Positions 50,233 through 60,756 are shown, counted from the stretch's first letter. The stretch: DNA of 64,000 bases from Psychromonas algarum (GCF_004376845.1 NZ_SNUW01000009.1:62001-126000); one strand, 5' to 3'. Numbers and translations are program-made. The notes: generated from the sequence alone by a model not told the origin.

Positions 50233-52122
50233 ATGAGTTTTCCTGAAGATAAAAAAGTAGTTATTGATACTTCTAAAATGAGTGATGAAAAAGCTTCATC
50301 ACTAAATATTACTGAAGATGCTCGTGAATCTGTATGGCAACATCCAAGTTTTGCTAAGTCTTTGTTTATGGGTGAATATAAATCAGAACTAATCCACCCA
50401 TTTCCTACACAAGATCCTGAAGAAAAGCTTATTGGTGACGCTTTAGTGAAAGAAGTCGGAGTGGTATTAGCGGCTACCTTAGATGCAGACTTAGTAGATG
50501 AAACTCGTATTATTCCCACTGAGGCTATGCAGGCTCTGGCTAAGATTGGCGTGTTTTCCATGAAAATACCTAAAAAATATGGTGGATTAGGTTTATCACA
50601 AGTGAACTACAATCGTGTCTTAATGGCTATCGCTAGTCACTGTGGATCTACTGCGGTATTAGTTTCTGCTCATCAAAGTATCGGGGTTCCACAACCGATT
50701 AAATTATTTGGAACAGAAGAACAAAAACAACGTTTTCTACCTTTGTTTAAAGAAGGTGCCGTATCTGCTTTTGCTTTAACAGAGCCTAGTGTTGGATCGG
50801 ATCCTGCTCAAATGCAAACTACAGCCACATTAAATGAAGCTGGTACCCATTATTTAATTAATGGTGAAAAGTTATGGTGTACCAATGGTCTTATTGCTGA
50901 CTATTTGGTTGTCATGGCTTGTACAGCGCCAAAAATTATTAACGGAAAAGAAGTTAAACAGATTTCTGCTTTTATCGTTAAAGGTAAAAGTCCTGGAATG
51001 ACCATTAAACATCGTTGTGATTTTATGGGAATTAGAGGTATTCAAAATGGTTTAATCGAGTTTAAAGATGTTGAAGTGGCTGTTGAAGATAGAATTTTAA
51101 ATGAAGGGCAAGGTTTAAAAATTGCTTTAGCAACACTTAATACAGGTCGATTAACGATCCCTGCTGCAAGTACGGGAATGGCAAAACAGTGTCTAAATAT
51201 GACTCGTCGTTGGGGAGGGAAACGAGTGCAATGGGGGTCTCCTATTGCTAAGCATGAAAAAGGTTCTAATCGTTTAGCTTATATCGCATCTACAACTTTT
51301 GCGATGGAAGCGGTCACTTGGTTAAGTAGCTTTATGGCAGATAAAGGTGACGTAGATATTCGCATGGAAGCAGCAATGGCTAAGTTGTTTTGTAGTGAAA
51401 TGGCTTGGAGTGTGATGGATGAAACTGTGCAAATGTTTGGTGGGCGAGGATATGAAAAAGCTAGTTCATTAAAAGCTCGTGGAGAATTGCCTTTCCCTGT
51501 CGAGCGTATGTTACGTGACTGCCGAATAAATCGTATTATCGAAGGTACTACCGATATTATGGAGCTATTTTTAAGCCGTGAATCGTTAGATACACATCTA
51601 TTGTTAGCTTCAGATTTAATTAAGCCTGGTGCAGATTTCACCAGCAAACGCGATGCAGCCTTTAAATTATTTAAAGAGTATGCGTCATGGTATCCATCAC
51701 AAATTATCAATAAAGAGTTTATTGCACAGTTTACTGCTAGTGGGCCTTTATCTGAACATATTAATTATTGCCAGCGTACTTCACATCGCTTAGCACGTGT
51801 TTTATTTGAGCAAATGTTAATACATCGTGAGAAGTTAGAATTACGCCAAGAAACATTAGGCCACTTAATGACAATTGGTTGTGAAATTTTTGCAATGGCA
51901 ACAACTTGTTCTTATGCAAAAAATCAAGTTGCATTAGGTAATGCAAATGCAATGTCATTAGCAGAACATCATTGTGTGTTAGCAACTGAAAGAATAGAAG
52001 GTCACTTTAAAGCATTATCGACGCCACAGCGTGACACTGCTAAAGCGATCACTGATGAAATTTTGAATGACCAATATCAATGGTTAGAAGAGGGCATTTA
52101 TCCAATTCCAGAAGAGGGGTAG
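50233..52122 (+). CDS. Acyl-CoA dehydrogenase, long form
   Basis: A 629-residue flavoprotein for the first step of beta-oxidation. The core (about 75-470) has FALTEPSVGSDPAQMQT, LWCTNGLIADY, the FAD-contact VQMFGGRGYEK and the likely catalytic base E437 in EGTTDIMELF. About 160 extra C-terminal residues form a helical domain, as in mammalian very-long-chain enzymes (ACADVL/ACAD9), and unlike the 814-residue E. coli FadE. AAGGAG lies five bases before ATG 50233. Confidence 0.92.
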   Translation: MSFPEDKKVVIDTSKMSDEKASSLNITEDARESVWQHPSFAKSLFMGEYKSELIHPFPTQDPEEKLIGDALVKEVGVVLAATLDADLVDETRIIPTEAMQALAKIGVFSMKIPKKYGGLGLSQVNYNRVLMAIASHCGSTAVLVSAHQSIGVPQPIKLFGTEEQKQRFLPLFKEGAVSAFALTEPSVGSDPAQMQTTATLNEAGTHYLINGEKLWCTNGLIADYLVVMACTAPKIINGKEVKQISAFIVKGKSPGMTIKHRCDFMGIRGIQNGLIEFKDVEVAVEDRILNEGQGLKIALATLNTGRLTIPAASTGMAKQCLNMTRRWGGKRVQWGSPIAKHEKGSNRLAYIASTTFAMEAVTWLSSFMADKGDVDIRMEAAMAKLFCSEMAWSVMDETVQMFGGRGYEKASSLKARGELPFPVERMLRDCRINRIIEGTTDIMELFLSRESLDTHLLLASDLIKPGADFTSKRDAAFKLFKEYASWYPSQIINKEFIAQFTASGPLSEHINYCQRTSHRLARVLFEQMLIHREKLELRQETLGHLMTIGCEIFAMATTCSYAKNQVALGNANAMSLAEHHCVLATERIEGHFKALSTPQRDTAKAITDEILNDQYQWLEEGIYPIPEEG

Positions 52123-52127
52123 TTGTT

Positions 52128-54302
52128 ATGTCCAATCGTCCAACATTGGAAAAACCAAGCTCTTCTTTTTTATTATCAGGAGTATTGCTACGGATTATTG
52201 AGAAGTTCTCAAAATCATCTGTTTCAGCAGAGGGAGTTGAGTACCTAAATGCTAATCCTACGTTATTTGTCGTTAATCATTTTACGCGTATGGAAACTGC
52301 ATTGTTACCTCAAGCTTTATATAAGTTTAATGGTCAAATGGTGCATTCTTTAGCGGATAGTTCTTTATTTGTGGGCAAGTTTGGAAGTATTTTGGAATCT
52401 GTTGGAGCTTTACCTTTAAATTTACCAGGGCGTGATGAGAAGATAATTTCAGAGTTAATGCGTGGCACTTATAACTGGGTTATTTATCCAGAAGGTTCGA
52501 TGGTCAAAACTAAAAAGGTGGTGGATAAAGGCCGCCTATTTATGCAAACACCTGATACATCAAGAGCTCCGCATACAGGTGCAGCGATATTAGCGTTAAA
52601 AACATTTTTAAAAAAAGAAGATTATAAAAAAGCAATTTCTGATAATAATGAAGATTTAATTAGTTATTATCAGGAAACTTATAACCTGCACGGTCCCGCT
52701 GATTTATCCCCTCTAGATTTATGTATTGTACCGGTGAATATTAGCTACTACCCATTACGACCCGGAAAAAATTTATTATCATCAGGAGCACAATTATTTT
52801 TTAAAGATTTATCCGACTCTGTAATGGAAGAGTTATTAGTTGAAGGTAATATTATTTTAGAAGAATGTGATATATCAATCTCTTTTGGTCGAGCAATTGA
52901 ATTACGCCGTTTTACTAAACCTTATCGCCGTTTTATTTCATTATTTAGTTTTCTACTCTCACCTGATCAGCGTATGAACATTTTAATGAATGTTATGTGC
53001 CATCGTTTAACTAATCAATTTATGCAGCGTGTGTATACCAGTTTATCTATTAATATGGATCATTTAGTTGCAACTGCGTTACGCTTTGTTCCTGATAATG
53101 GCATTAAAGAATCAGATTTTAAAAAGGCTATTTATCTTGCCATTGTTCATATTAAAAAAAATAAGCAGAGACGCATTCATCATAGTTTAGCAGAGGGAGT
53201 GATTAATTTAGTTTCAGGCGAAAGCTATAAACCTTACGAATTAATCATGCAGTTAGTCTTACAGGAAAATGCAGCGAAGATTGAGAATGGGTTAATACTG
53301 GTTGACCATAGTAAAATTAAAATACCTCGACCTTTTCATCGGATGCGTATTGAAAGTACCGTAAGTGTGTTAGCCAATGAATTTGAAGTGATGACAAAAT
53401 ATGTAAAACATATTCAAAAATTGATTGCTACTTCCCCTAAAAAATTATCACTACAAGTTGCTTCATTAGTATTGAAAACAGATTGTAGTTTATTTGAAAA
53501 TGAACGAATGCGTTCTTTTGACCGTTTATATACTAAAAAGAGAGTGATTGGTCGTCCACAATATTTAACAGGTAAATCGGATAAGCCTGGAATACTTCTG
53601 ATCCATGGTTTTTTATCTTCACCTAAAGAAATGGAAGCATTAGGGAAGTTGTTTCATAAATTAGGTTATGGCGTTTATTTGGTTCGTTTAAGTGGCCATG
53701 GCACTCTTTCAAAAGAGATGCGCAATTGTACTGTAAAAGGGTGGTTAGAAGCAGTTAACCGTGGTTATGCTGTTTTATCTCATTATCATCAAAAAGTTTT
53801 AGTCGCTGGGTTTTCTGCTGGGGCGTTATTGGCATTAATTAAAAGTTGTGCAAATGTGGATAATATTATGGGAGTGGTTGCTATTAACCCTGCACTTACA
53901 CTAAAACAAAAATCAGTATTATTTACTCCTTTATTAGATAATTGGAATAATATGCTAAATAGTTTTTCAATCGAAACGGGGACAGTAAAGTGGGTTGATA
54001 ACGATCCTGAATATCCCGATAGCAATTATGATCGAATTTATATTTCTGGTTTACGTCAATTGTTAGCATTGCAAGAAAGTTGCCGAGAGCAACTAGATAA
54101 AGTGACATTACCATTGTTGGTTATTCAGAGTGAAAATGATCCAACCGTCGATTTTAGCAGTGCAGAAGATATTATTGATAAGGTATTAAGTGCAGATAAA
54201 GAGTTATGTGTTGTTGATGCAAATTGTCACGTTATTGTGAGAGGGGATAAGATTGAAGAAGTGTACCAGTCGATATTAACCTTTATAGAAAAAGTTAACT
54301 GA
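52128..54302 (+). CDS. PlsC-like acyltransferase fused to alpha/beta hydrolase
   Basis: A 724-residue fusion. The N-terminal part resembles 1-acylglycerol-phosphate acyltransferase: VVNHFTRMET (H51, E56; the usual HX4D is HX4E here) and YPEGSM at 120-125. A linker of about 300 residues without a family match follows. The C-terminal 210 residues are a hydrolase with LLIHGFLSSP, nucleophile S563 in AGFSAGA, D671 in SENDPTVDF and H701 in NCHVIV. ATG 52128 follows the dehydrogenase stop by five bases. It may act in lipid remodelling linked to fatty-acid breakdown; that is inference. Confidence 0.85.
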   Translation: MSNRPTLEKPSSSFLLSGVLLRIIEKFSKSSVSAEGVEYLNANPTLFVVNHFTRMETALLPQALYKFNGQMVHSLADSSLFVGKFGSILESVGALPLNLPGRDEKIISELMRGTYNWVIYPEGSMVKTKKVVDKGRLFMQTPDTSRAPHTGAAILALKTFLKKEDYKKAISDNNEDLISYYQETYNLHGPADLSPLDLCIVPVNISYYPLRPGKNLLSSGAQLFFKDLSDSVMEELLVEGNIILEECDISISFGRAIELRRFTKPYRRFISLFSFLLSPDQRMNILMNVMCHRLTNQFMQRVYTSLSINMDHLVATALRFVPDNGIKESDFKKAIYLAIVHIKKNKQRRIHHSLAEGVINLVSGESYKPYELIMQLVLQENAAKIENGLILVDHSKIKIPRPFHRMRIESTVSVLANEFEVMTKYVKHIQKLIATSPKKLSLQVASLVLKTDCSLFENERMRSFDRLYTKKRVIGRPQYLTGKSDKPGILLIHGFLSSPKEMEALGKLFHKLGYGVYLVRLSGHGTLSKEMRNCTVKGWLEAVNRGYAVLSHYHQKVLVAGFSAGALLALIKSCANVDNIMGVVAINPALTLKQKSVLFTPLLDNWNNMLNSFSIETGTVKWVDNDPEYPDSNYDRIYISGLRQLLALQESCREQLDKVTLPLLVIQSENDPTVDFSSAEDIIDKVLSADKELCVVDANCHVIVRGDKIEEVYQSILTFIEKVN

Positions 54303-54333
54303 GATGGTACATTCAAGGTGGCTTATTAATTTA

Positions 54334-54654
54334 TTAGAAGATATGGCGTTGTTTATCTAAATTAATAATTTTAGCATTTTCAGTGTCAGTATTAATTTCA
54401 ATACCTTCTTCAAGTAATAATGCAATTTTTTTATCCGTTCCTAAAGCATATTTCCCAATCAAACCATTGCTATTTACCACACGGTGGCAAGGAACAACGA
54501 TAACATCAGGGTTCTTTGCCATTGCGTTACCTACTGCTTGGTAAGCTTTACCACCAAGTTGATGAGCGATATCAGCATAGGTCACTACTTTACCTTTTGG
54601 AATTTCACGTAGTAAATCATAACATTGCTGATTAAATGATTTATTTGAATCCAT
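54334..54654 (-). CDS. MGMT-family single-domain DNA alkyl-transfer protein
   Basis: A 106-residue protein with only the C-terminal domain of O6-alkylguanine-DNA alkyltransferase: IPKGKVVTYADIAHQLG, the helix AVGNAMAKNP and the active-site motif VPCHRVV followed by GLIGKYALG. The alkyl-accepting cysteine is present, unlike ATL proteins where it is Trp. The first 10 residues replace the usual N-terminal domain, so a role in full repair or in alkyl-lesion flagging cannot be separated by sequence. Its start overlaps the rsuA end by 14 bases. Confidence 0.85.
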   Translation of the reverse strand: MDSNKSFNQQCYDLLREIPKGKVVTYADIAHQLGGKAYQAVGNAMAKNPDVIVVPCHRVVNSNGLIGKYALGTDKKIALLLEEGIEINTDTENAKIINLDKQRHIF

Positions 54655-55333
54655 TTACCTCTTGCTCCGTTAAAAAGCGAGATTCGCCTAGTGCTAAATT
54701 AAGATCTAATTCAACATTGCCTATTTTTTCTCGATGTAGTTTGGTGACATAGTTCCCCACTGCTGCAAACATACGTTTTACTTGATGGTATTTACCTTCA
54801 CTAATCGTTAATAACACTTCCTTTTCGCTTAATACTTCGAGTTTTGCTGGTAAGCAAGGATTTGCTTCGCTTTTTAATTGAATACCTTCAGAAAATTGTT
54901 TAATGAGATCGTCATTAATTGGCTCTTGCAGAGAAATTCGGTAACGTTTTTCACACTTTTTACGTGGACTCGTGACCTGATGTGACCATTGGCCATCATC
55001 TGTAATTAAAATTAATCCTGTTGTATCTGCATCTAATCGACCTGCAATGAAGACATTTTGCTTTTTCTCTATGTCGATTAGGTTTAATAAGCTCGGCATT
55101 TGTTCATCAACATTTGAGCTGATATATCCTTGCGGTTTATTAAGCATAATGTAACGAAAGCCTCGAGTTGTTAGTACTTGGCCTTTCATTTCAATAACAT
55201 CATCCGCAACTATTTTATAAGAGCCGCTGCGTAATACACCGTGCTGGTTGCTGATTGTTCCTCTGCGAATTGCACTTTTGGCTTCGCTGCGGCTTAATTC
55301 TGTTGATTCACAGATAAATTTATCAAGTCTCAT
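54641..55333 (-). CDS. rsuA: 16S rRNA pseudouridine-516 synthase
   Basis: RsuA converts U516 of 16S rRNA to pseudouridine. The 230-residue protein starts with an S4-like domain (MRLDKFICESTELSRSEAKS) and has FIAGRLDADTTGLILITDDGQWSH, containing the catalytic Asp, and SEGKYHQVKRMFAAVGNYV. It closely matches E. coli RsuA in length and motifs. Start ATG 55333 follows the tmcA stop by 16 bases with AAGAAG upstream; the frame opens 13 codons earlier but without family sequence. Confidence 0.95.
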   Translation of the reverse strand: MRLDKFICESTELSRSEAKSAIRRGTISNQHGVLRSGSYKIVADDVIEMKGQVLTTRGFRYIMLNKPQGYISSNVDEQMPSLLNLIDIEKKQNVFIAGRLDADTTGLILITDDGQWSHQVTSPRKKCEKRYRISLQEPINDDLIKQFSEGIQLKSEANPCLPAKLEVLSEKEVLLTISEGKYHQVKRMFAAVGNYVTKLHREKIGNVELDLNLALGESRFLTEQEVNGFK

Positions 55334-55349
55334 TATATTCTTCTTTAAG

Positions 55350-57431
55350 TTAAGTAGATGAAGGTTGAGCAAGTAACTCGCAGATACAGTTTTTTAAGAA
55401 TGCGTGAGCTTGTTTTTGTCCAGTAAAATTATGTTGTTGTACTATTTCTTGCCAGCTATGATTTTGAATTACTTTTTGTATTATACAATGTTGCTGTTTG
55501 CTACTAAGTGCATCTAATGATCTTGTATATAATAATTCAATGAGTAAATATTCGATATTTTCATAACTTTGATTTGCTTCGGTATAAGCAATTAATGGTT
55601 GCTCTATCGCAGGCGTTGATTGTTTACTTATTATTTGCGGCCATAAAAGCACAATTAATTCAGGATTTAAATATTTAAGTTGTCGGCTGAGTTGTATTTT
55701 AACCTGTTTCTTAAAATCAGTCTGTATTTGATGGTGTAATTCTTTGCCTTGAAGACTTAAAGGTAAGTTCACCATGAATGAATGCTCACCACTACTTTTA
55801 TCTTTACGTGTACCGATACGTAATATTTGTAATTGATGACGTAACCAAAATCGTAATAAATAATCACTACCAGCAAAACTAGCGCTTATATGGTCGAACT
55901 CTTTTGCTTTAGCCCAATTAATTATCCAGTCTAATAATTGGCTACCTAATAATTTTTTTTGTAATAATGGTTGTATAGCAATACGTTGAATTCGTGCATA
56001 AGATTGTGTTGCAGCCAGTTTGAAACCACTATGAAAGGTTAGTGATTGTGCAATTAGGTGTCCTTTGGGTCTGCGTTGGCCTTGGTAAATTTGCTGACTG
56101 ATATCTTTATCAAATCCACCTTCGTTATTAATTAATGCAATACCTAATATTTGATTATTTTGTTGAACGGCAATGATGCTTTGTTGTTGGTCATTTAATA
56201 AAGTAACTAAATCAGAAGGTTTAGTTTGATAATGTGCATTAACTAAAAGAGAGAATAGTTGATTTAATAATTTTGGTTGTTGTATTAAATCGGCTTTATT
56301 AATGATCTCGATAGTAGGGCTGTGAAGTTGATCTTCTATTGGTTTGAGCAGTGGAGTGATTTCCATTAAACATAAGCTAGAAAGAGTAAATTTCTCAACT
56401 GGATCATTTTCAGCCCATCGTATTGCTTGGTTTAAATGTAAGTTTCGATAGTTTGGTGCTATTTCCTTTAGCTGTTGCTGAAAGCGTAAAGCAAAACCTC
56501 GCCCAGATCCTTCGTAACCAAATTGTGTGGTTGCAAAAACAAGCCGTGAATAATGCTTTGTAAAAGCAACTAATTGTTTAATTGGAATAGCGGCAGCTTC
56601 ATCAATAATTAATAAGTCACAGGATGGCTTTTCTAAAGCAAGTGCATCAGGTGCGATAAATTCTAATTTTATGTGATTGTTTGGATCGTCTAATATTAAT
56701 GCGGCATGTTTATATAAAGTAGAAACGGCTTGTTTACTAGGAGCGCAAATCAGTATTTTTGATAAGCCTCGATTAACTAATGTTGCTGCTGCTATGCCTA
56801 ATGCTGCAGACTTTCCTCTGCCCCGATTTGCTGTTAAGACTAAAGGACGACGTCGATGTCCCGTAACTGTTTGTATGATACTTTCAATGGCATATTGTTG
56901 TTCTATGAGATGCAGGTTATTAACCCTAACTTTTGTTAAATCATTGGCTTGAGTTAGAAAAGAAGCTAAACCTTGTTCTTTTAATAATGGAAACTGATGC
57001 AAACTTAATTGTTGAATTATATATTGGTAGAAATAATCTGTTGCATTGATTTCTTCTGGGAGAAGCAAAACAATGATTGCTCCTCCACATACGGATCCTT
57101 CTGCAGCGGCAAACATATTTGCATCAAAATTTTGTTGCATATTCAATATCAGTAATTGAGTGTCTTGACCTAATAAACTCTTATAGGGAGTAGAGGTTAC
57201 ATTAGTAGGACTTTCACCACACCAGTTATAGTCAATGCTTTCATACTCAATTACTTCAATTGCTTGTTTAAAGCACCAAGATTGACTTCCTTGTAAACAA
57301 TATAATTGTCTATGGTGAGTTTGTTGAGCTAAGCACTTAAGTTGTTGGTAAAACTGGGTCGCTGTTGACACAAGAGATCCTAAAGTAATATTAAAGAGTG
57401 ATAGATCCTCAATGAGGATAAAATGTAGCAT
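55350..57431 (-). CDS. tmcA: tRNA(Met) cytidine-34 acetyltransferase
   Basis: TmcA makes N4-acetylcytidine at the wobble position of elongator tRNA(Met), using acetyl-CoA and ATP. The 693-residue protein has an N-terminal domain of about 185 residues, a RecA-like helicase part with Walker A GRGKS (204-208) and LLIDEAAAIP, a GNAT acetyltransferase part (IQRIAIQPLLQKKLLGSQLL) and a helical tail. Upstream of ATG 57431 no strong ribosome site is seen. It is the first gene of a tmcA-rsuA-MGMT run and faces the S10 operon across 300 bases. Confidence 0.93.
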   Translation of the reverse strand: MLHFILIEDLSLFNITLGSLVSTATQFYQQLKCLAQQTHHRQLYCLQGSQSWCFKQAIEVIEYESIDYNWCGESPTNVTSTPYKSLLGQDTQLLILNMQQNFDANMFAAAEGSVCGGAIIVLLLPEEINATDYFYQYIIQQLSLHQFPLLKEQGLASFLTQANDLTKVRVNNLHLIEQQYAIESIIQTVTGHRRRPLVLTANRGRGKSAALGIAAATLVNRGLSKILICAPSKQAVSTLYKHAALILDDPNNHIKLEFIAPDALALEKPSCDLLIIDEAAAIPIKQLVAFTKHYSRLVFATTQFGYEGSGRGFALRFQQQLKEIAPNYRNLHLNQAIRWAENDPVEKFTLSSLCLMEITPLLKPIEDQLHSPTIEIINKADLIQQPKLLNQLFSLLVNAHYQTKPSDLVTLLNDQQQSIIAVQQNNQILGIALINNEGGFDKDISQQIYQGQRRPKGHLIAQSLTFHSGFKLAATQSYARIQRIAIQPLLQKKLLGSQLLDWIINWAKAKEFDHISASFAGSDYLLRFWLRHQLQILRIGTRKDKSSGEHSFMVNLPLSLQGKELHHQIQTDFKKQVKIQLSRQLKYLNPELIVLLWPQIISKQSTPAIEQPLIAYTEANQSYENIEYLLIELLYTRSLDALSSKQQHCIIQKVIQNHSWQEIVQQHNFTGQKQAHAFLKNCICELLAQPSST

Positions 57432-57528
57432 AAAAATCTGTTGTAATACGAGTAAGATAGGGATCTTGCCTATAAATTAAGTCTGCAGATCCTTTTGAAT
57501 GTTTTTTAAACAAAACAACAATAAAAAC

Positions 57529-57556
57529 TTGCCTTAGCTAACAGATAATGTATTAT
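57529..57556 (+). promoter_or_regulatory. Promoter of the S10 operon
   Basis: TTGCCT at 57529-57534 and TATTAT at 57551-57556 with a 16-base spacer. Transcription would start near 57563, giving a leader of about 175 bases, similar in length to that of E. coli rpsJ. Confidence 0.7.
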
Positions 57557-57559
57557 ACG

Positions 57560-57590
57560 CCCACTTGCCAATATGGCAGGTGGGTTTTTT
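57560..57590 (+). terminator. Strong hairpin with T run at the start of the S10 leader
   Basis: CCCACTTGCCA pairs with TGGCAGGTGGG (one wobble) around ATA and is followed by six T. By sequence this is a rho-independent terminator, yet no plus-strand gene lies upstream and the S10 promoter ends right before it. It may therefore act as a first leader hairpin or early pause/attenuation site. Confidence 0.6.
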
Positions 57591-58049
<459 letters not shown>

Positions 58050-58064
58050 AGAGGAGTTATCGTA

Positions 58065-58703
58065 ATGACAATCGGTCTAGTAGGTCGTAAAGTTGGTATG
58101 ACTCGCATCTTCACTGAAGATGGTGTCTCTATCCCAGTTACAGTTCTAGAATGTTCACCAAACCGTGTTACTCAAGTTAAATCACTTGATACTGATGGCT
58201 ACCAAGCTATTCAAGTAACAGCAGGCTCTAAAAAAGCAAGCCGTGTAAACAAACCTGAAGCTGGTCACTTTGCGAAAGCAGGTGTTGAAGCAGGTCGTGG
58301 TTTATGGGAATTCCGCCTTGGTCAAGACGAAGGTGCAGATATTCAAGTTGGTGCTGAGCTAAGCGTTGAGTTGTTCAACGAAATAAATAAAGTAGATGTT
58401 ACTGGTCAATCTAAAGGTAAAGGTTTCCAAGGTGCTGTTAAGCGTTGGAATTTCTCTATGCAAGATGCGACTCACGGTAACTCTATAAGCCACCGTGCTC
58501 CAGGTTCAATTGGCCAATGTCAAACACCTGGACGCGTATTTAAAGGCAAGAAAATGGCTGGTCACATGGGTGCTGAGCGTGTTACGACTCAAAACCTTGA
58601 AGTTGTTCGCGTAGACATTGAACGCAACTTACTGCTCGTTAAAGGTGCAGTAGCTGGTGCGAAAAATGGCGACGTATTCATCAAACCTGCTGTTAAAGCA
58701 TAG
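58065..58703 (+). CDS. rplC: 50S ribosomal protein L3
   Basis: L3 is an early assembly protein near the peptidyl-transferase centre. The 212-residue protein begins [20 protein letters not shown], and has [13 protein letters not shown] and [20 protein letters not shown], the loop that carries the PrmB-methylated glutamine in E. coli. GGAG precedes the start. Confidence 0.98.
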   Translation: MTIGLVGRKVGMTRIFTEDGVSIPVTVLECSPNRVTQVKSLDTDGYQAIQVTAGSKKASRVNKPEAGHFAKAGVEAGRGLWEFRLGQDEGADIQVGAELSVELFNEINKVDVTGQSKGKGFQGAVKRWNFSMQDATHGNSISHRAPGSIGQCQTPGRVFKGKKMAGHMGAERVTTQNLEVVRVDIERNLLLVKGAVAGAKNGDVFIKPAVKA

Positions 58704-58717
58704 CCGAGGAGTTAGTA

Positions 58718-59323
58718 ATGGAATTGGTATTGAAAGATGCACAAAGTGCTCTTGAAGTTTCTGACACTACCTTTGGACGTGAATACAACGAAGCCCTTGT
58801 ACATCAGGTAGTCGTTGCATATGCAGCTGGTGCTCGTCAAGGTACTCGCGCTCAGAAAACCCGTAGTGAAGTTCGCGGTGGTGGTAAGAAGCCATGGCGT
58901 CAAAAGGGTACTGGCCGCGCACGTGCAGGTACAATCCGAAGCCCTATTTGGGTAGGTGGTGGTGTAACTTTTGCAGCTCGTCCTCAGGACCATAGCCAGA
59001 AAGTTAACAAAAAAATGTATCGTGGTGCAGTGAGAAGTATTCTTTCTGAGTTAGTTCGTCAGGATCGTCTAATCGTTGTCGAGAAATTTACTGTTGAGGC
59101 TCCTAAAACTAAAGAGCTTGCAGCTAAATTAAAAGACCTGGATCTTAAAGATGTTTTAATCATCACTGAAGAATTAGATGAAAATCTGTTCTTAGCAGCG
59201 CGCAACTTATACAAAGTTGACGTTCGTGATGTGCAAGGTATTGACCCAGTTAGCCTAATCGCGTTTGATAAAGTTTTAGTAACTGCTGATGCAGTGAAAA
59301 AGATTGAGGAGAGCCTAGCATGA
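58718..59323 (+). CDS. rplD: 50S ribosomal protein L4
   Basis: L4 binds 23S rRNA and lines the exit tunnel with its extended loop ([20 protein letters not shown]). It is also the regulator of the S10 operon in enterobacteria, where it acts on the leader. The length of 201 residues equals E. coli L4. It overlaps rplW by four bases (ATGA). Confidence 0.98.
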   Translation: MELVLKDAQSALEVSDTTFGREYNEALVHQVVVAYAAGARQGTRAQKTRSEVRGGGKKPWRQKGTGRARAGTIRSPIWVGGGVTFAARPQDHSQKVNKKMYRGAVRSILSELVRQDRLIVVEKFTVEAPKTKELAAKLKDLDLKDVLIITEELDENLFLAARNLYKVDVRDVQGIDPVSLIAFDKVLVTADAVKKIEESLA

Positions 59324-59619
59324 TCAGTGAAGCACGTTTACTGCAAGTTATTCTAGCCCCGCATGTCTCTGAAAAGGGAACTTTATCTGCTGAAAACCAT
59401 AACACTATGGTATTCAAAGTTGCAGGTACTGCGACTAAAGCAGAAGTCAAAGCGGCAGTTCAGAAGTTATTTGATGTTGAAGTTACTGGTGTTCGCACAC
59501 TAAACGTGAAGGGTAAAACCAAGCGTACAGGTCAACGTATGGGTCGCCGTAGCGACTGGAAAAAAGCATACGTTACTCTGGCTGAAGGTGCAGATATTAG
59601 TTTCGATGGCGCTGAGTAG
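59320..59619 (+). CDS. rplW: 50S ribosomal protein L23
   Basis: L23 lies at the tunnel exit and docks trigger factor and SRP. The 99-residue protein begins [20 protein letters not shown] and contains [20 protein letters not shown], typical of the family. It is translationally coupled to rplD. Confidence 0.98.
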   Translation: MISEARLLQVILAPHVSEKGTLSAENHNTMVFKVAGTATKAEVKAAVQKLFDVEVTGVRTLNVKGKTKRTGQRMGRRSDWKKAYVTLAEGADISFDGAE

Positions 59620-59630
59620 AGGAATTATTT

Positions 59631-60458
59631 ATGGCTATTGTAAAATGTAAGCCTACATCTCCAGGTCGTCGCCACTTAGTTAAAGTGGTAAACAACGATC
59701 TGCATAAAGGCAAGCCATACGCTCCACTTTTAGAGTCAAAATCTAAATCTGGTGGTCGTAATAATGGCGGTCGTATTACGGTTCGACATATCGGTGGTGG
59801 TCATAAACAACACTATCGTTTAGTTGACTTTAAACGTAATAAAGATGGTATCCCAGCAAAAGTTGAGCGTTTGGAATATGATCCAAACCGTAGTGCAAAC
59901 ATTGCACTAGTACTTTATGCTGACGGTGAACGTCGTTACATCCTTGCCCCTAAAGGCTTGGTTGCTGGTGATGTGATCCAATCTGGTGAAGATGCACCGA
60001 TCAAAGCAGGTAACTGCTTACCGATGCGTAACATCCCAGTAGGTACAACAGTACACGCTGTAGAAATGAAACCTGCTAAAGGTGCACAAATTGCACGTTC
60101 AGCTGGTGCATACAGCCAAATTATAGCTCGTGATGGTGCTTACGTTACTCTACGTTTACGTAGTGGTGAAATGCGTAAAATCCCTGCTGAGTGTCGTGCA
60201 ACAATCGGTGAAGTTGGTAATGCAGAACATATGCTACGTCAACTAGGTAAAGCTGGTGCTACGCGTTGGCGTGGTGTTCGTCCTACCGTCCGTGGTGTTG
60301 TAATGAACCCAGTAGATCACCCACATGGTGGTGGTGAAGGTAAAACAAGTGGTGGTCGTCACCCTGTTTCTCCTTGGGGTGTTCCAACTAAGGGTTACAA
60401 AACTCGTAAGAACAAGAAAACTGATCAGTATATTGTTCGTCGTCGCAATAAGAAATAA
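59631..60458 (+). CDS. rplB: 50S ribosomal protein L2
   Basis: L2 is needed for subunit joining and peptidyl transfer. The 275-residue protein has [20 protein letters not shown] and the highly conserved [20 protein letters not shown] containing the key histidine. The basic C-terminus ends in YIVRRRNKK. Confidence 0.98.
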   Translation: MAIVKCKPTSPGRRHLVKVVNNDLHKGKPYAPLLESKSKSGGRNNGGRITVRHIGGGHKQHYRLVDFKRNKDGIPAKVERLEYDPNRSANIALVLYADGERRYILAPKGLVAGDVIQSGEDAPIKAGNCLPMRNIPVGTTVHAVEMKPAKGAQIARSAGAYSQIIARDGAYVTLRLRSGEMRKIPAECRATIGEVGNAEHMLRQLGKAGATRWRGVRPTVRGVVMNPVDHPHGGGEGKTSGGRHPVSPWGVPTKGYKTRKNKKTDQYIVRRRNKK

Positions 60459-60472
60459 GTAGAGGTATCGCC

Positions 60473-60748
60473 ATGCCACGTTCTCTCAAGAAGGGTCCTT
60501 TCATTGACCTACACTTGCTGAAGAAGGTAGAGAAAGCGGTTGACAGTAACGAGAAAAAGCCTATTAAGACTTGGTCTCGTCGCTCTATGATCATTCCTGA
60601 TATGATTGGTCTAACTATCGCTGTCCATAACGGGCGTCAACACGTGCCAGTATTTGTAACTGATGAAATGATCGGTCACAAACTGGGTGAATTTGCACCA
60701 ACTCGTACTTACCGTGGCCATGTCGCGGATAAGAAAGCGAAGAAATAG
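60473..60748 (+). CDS. rpsS: 30S ribosomal protein S19
   Basis: S19 forms part of the 30S head with S13. The 91-residue protein begins [20 protein letters not shown] and has [20 protein letters not shown] and [12 protein letters not shown], all diagnostic. AGAGG precedes the start. Confidence 0.98.
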   Translation: MPRSLKKGPFIDLHLLKKVEKAVDSNEKKPIKTWSRRSMIIPDMIGLTIAVHNGRQHVPVFVTDEMIGHKLGEFAPTRTYRGHVADKKAKK

Positions 60749-60756
60749 AGGTAATT

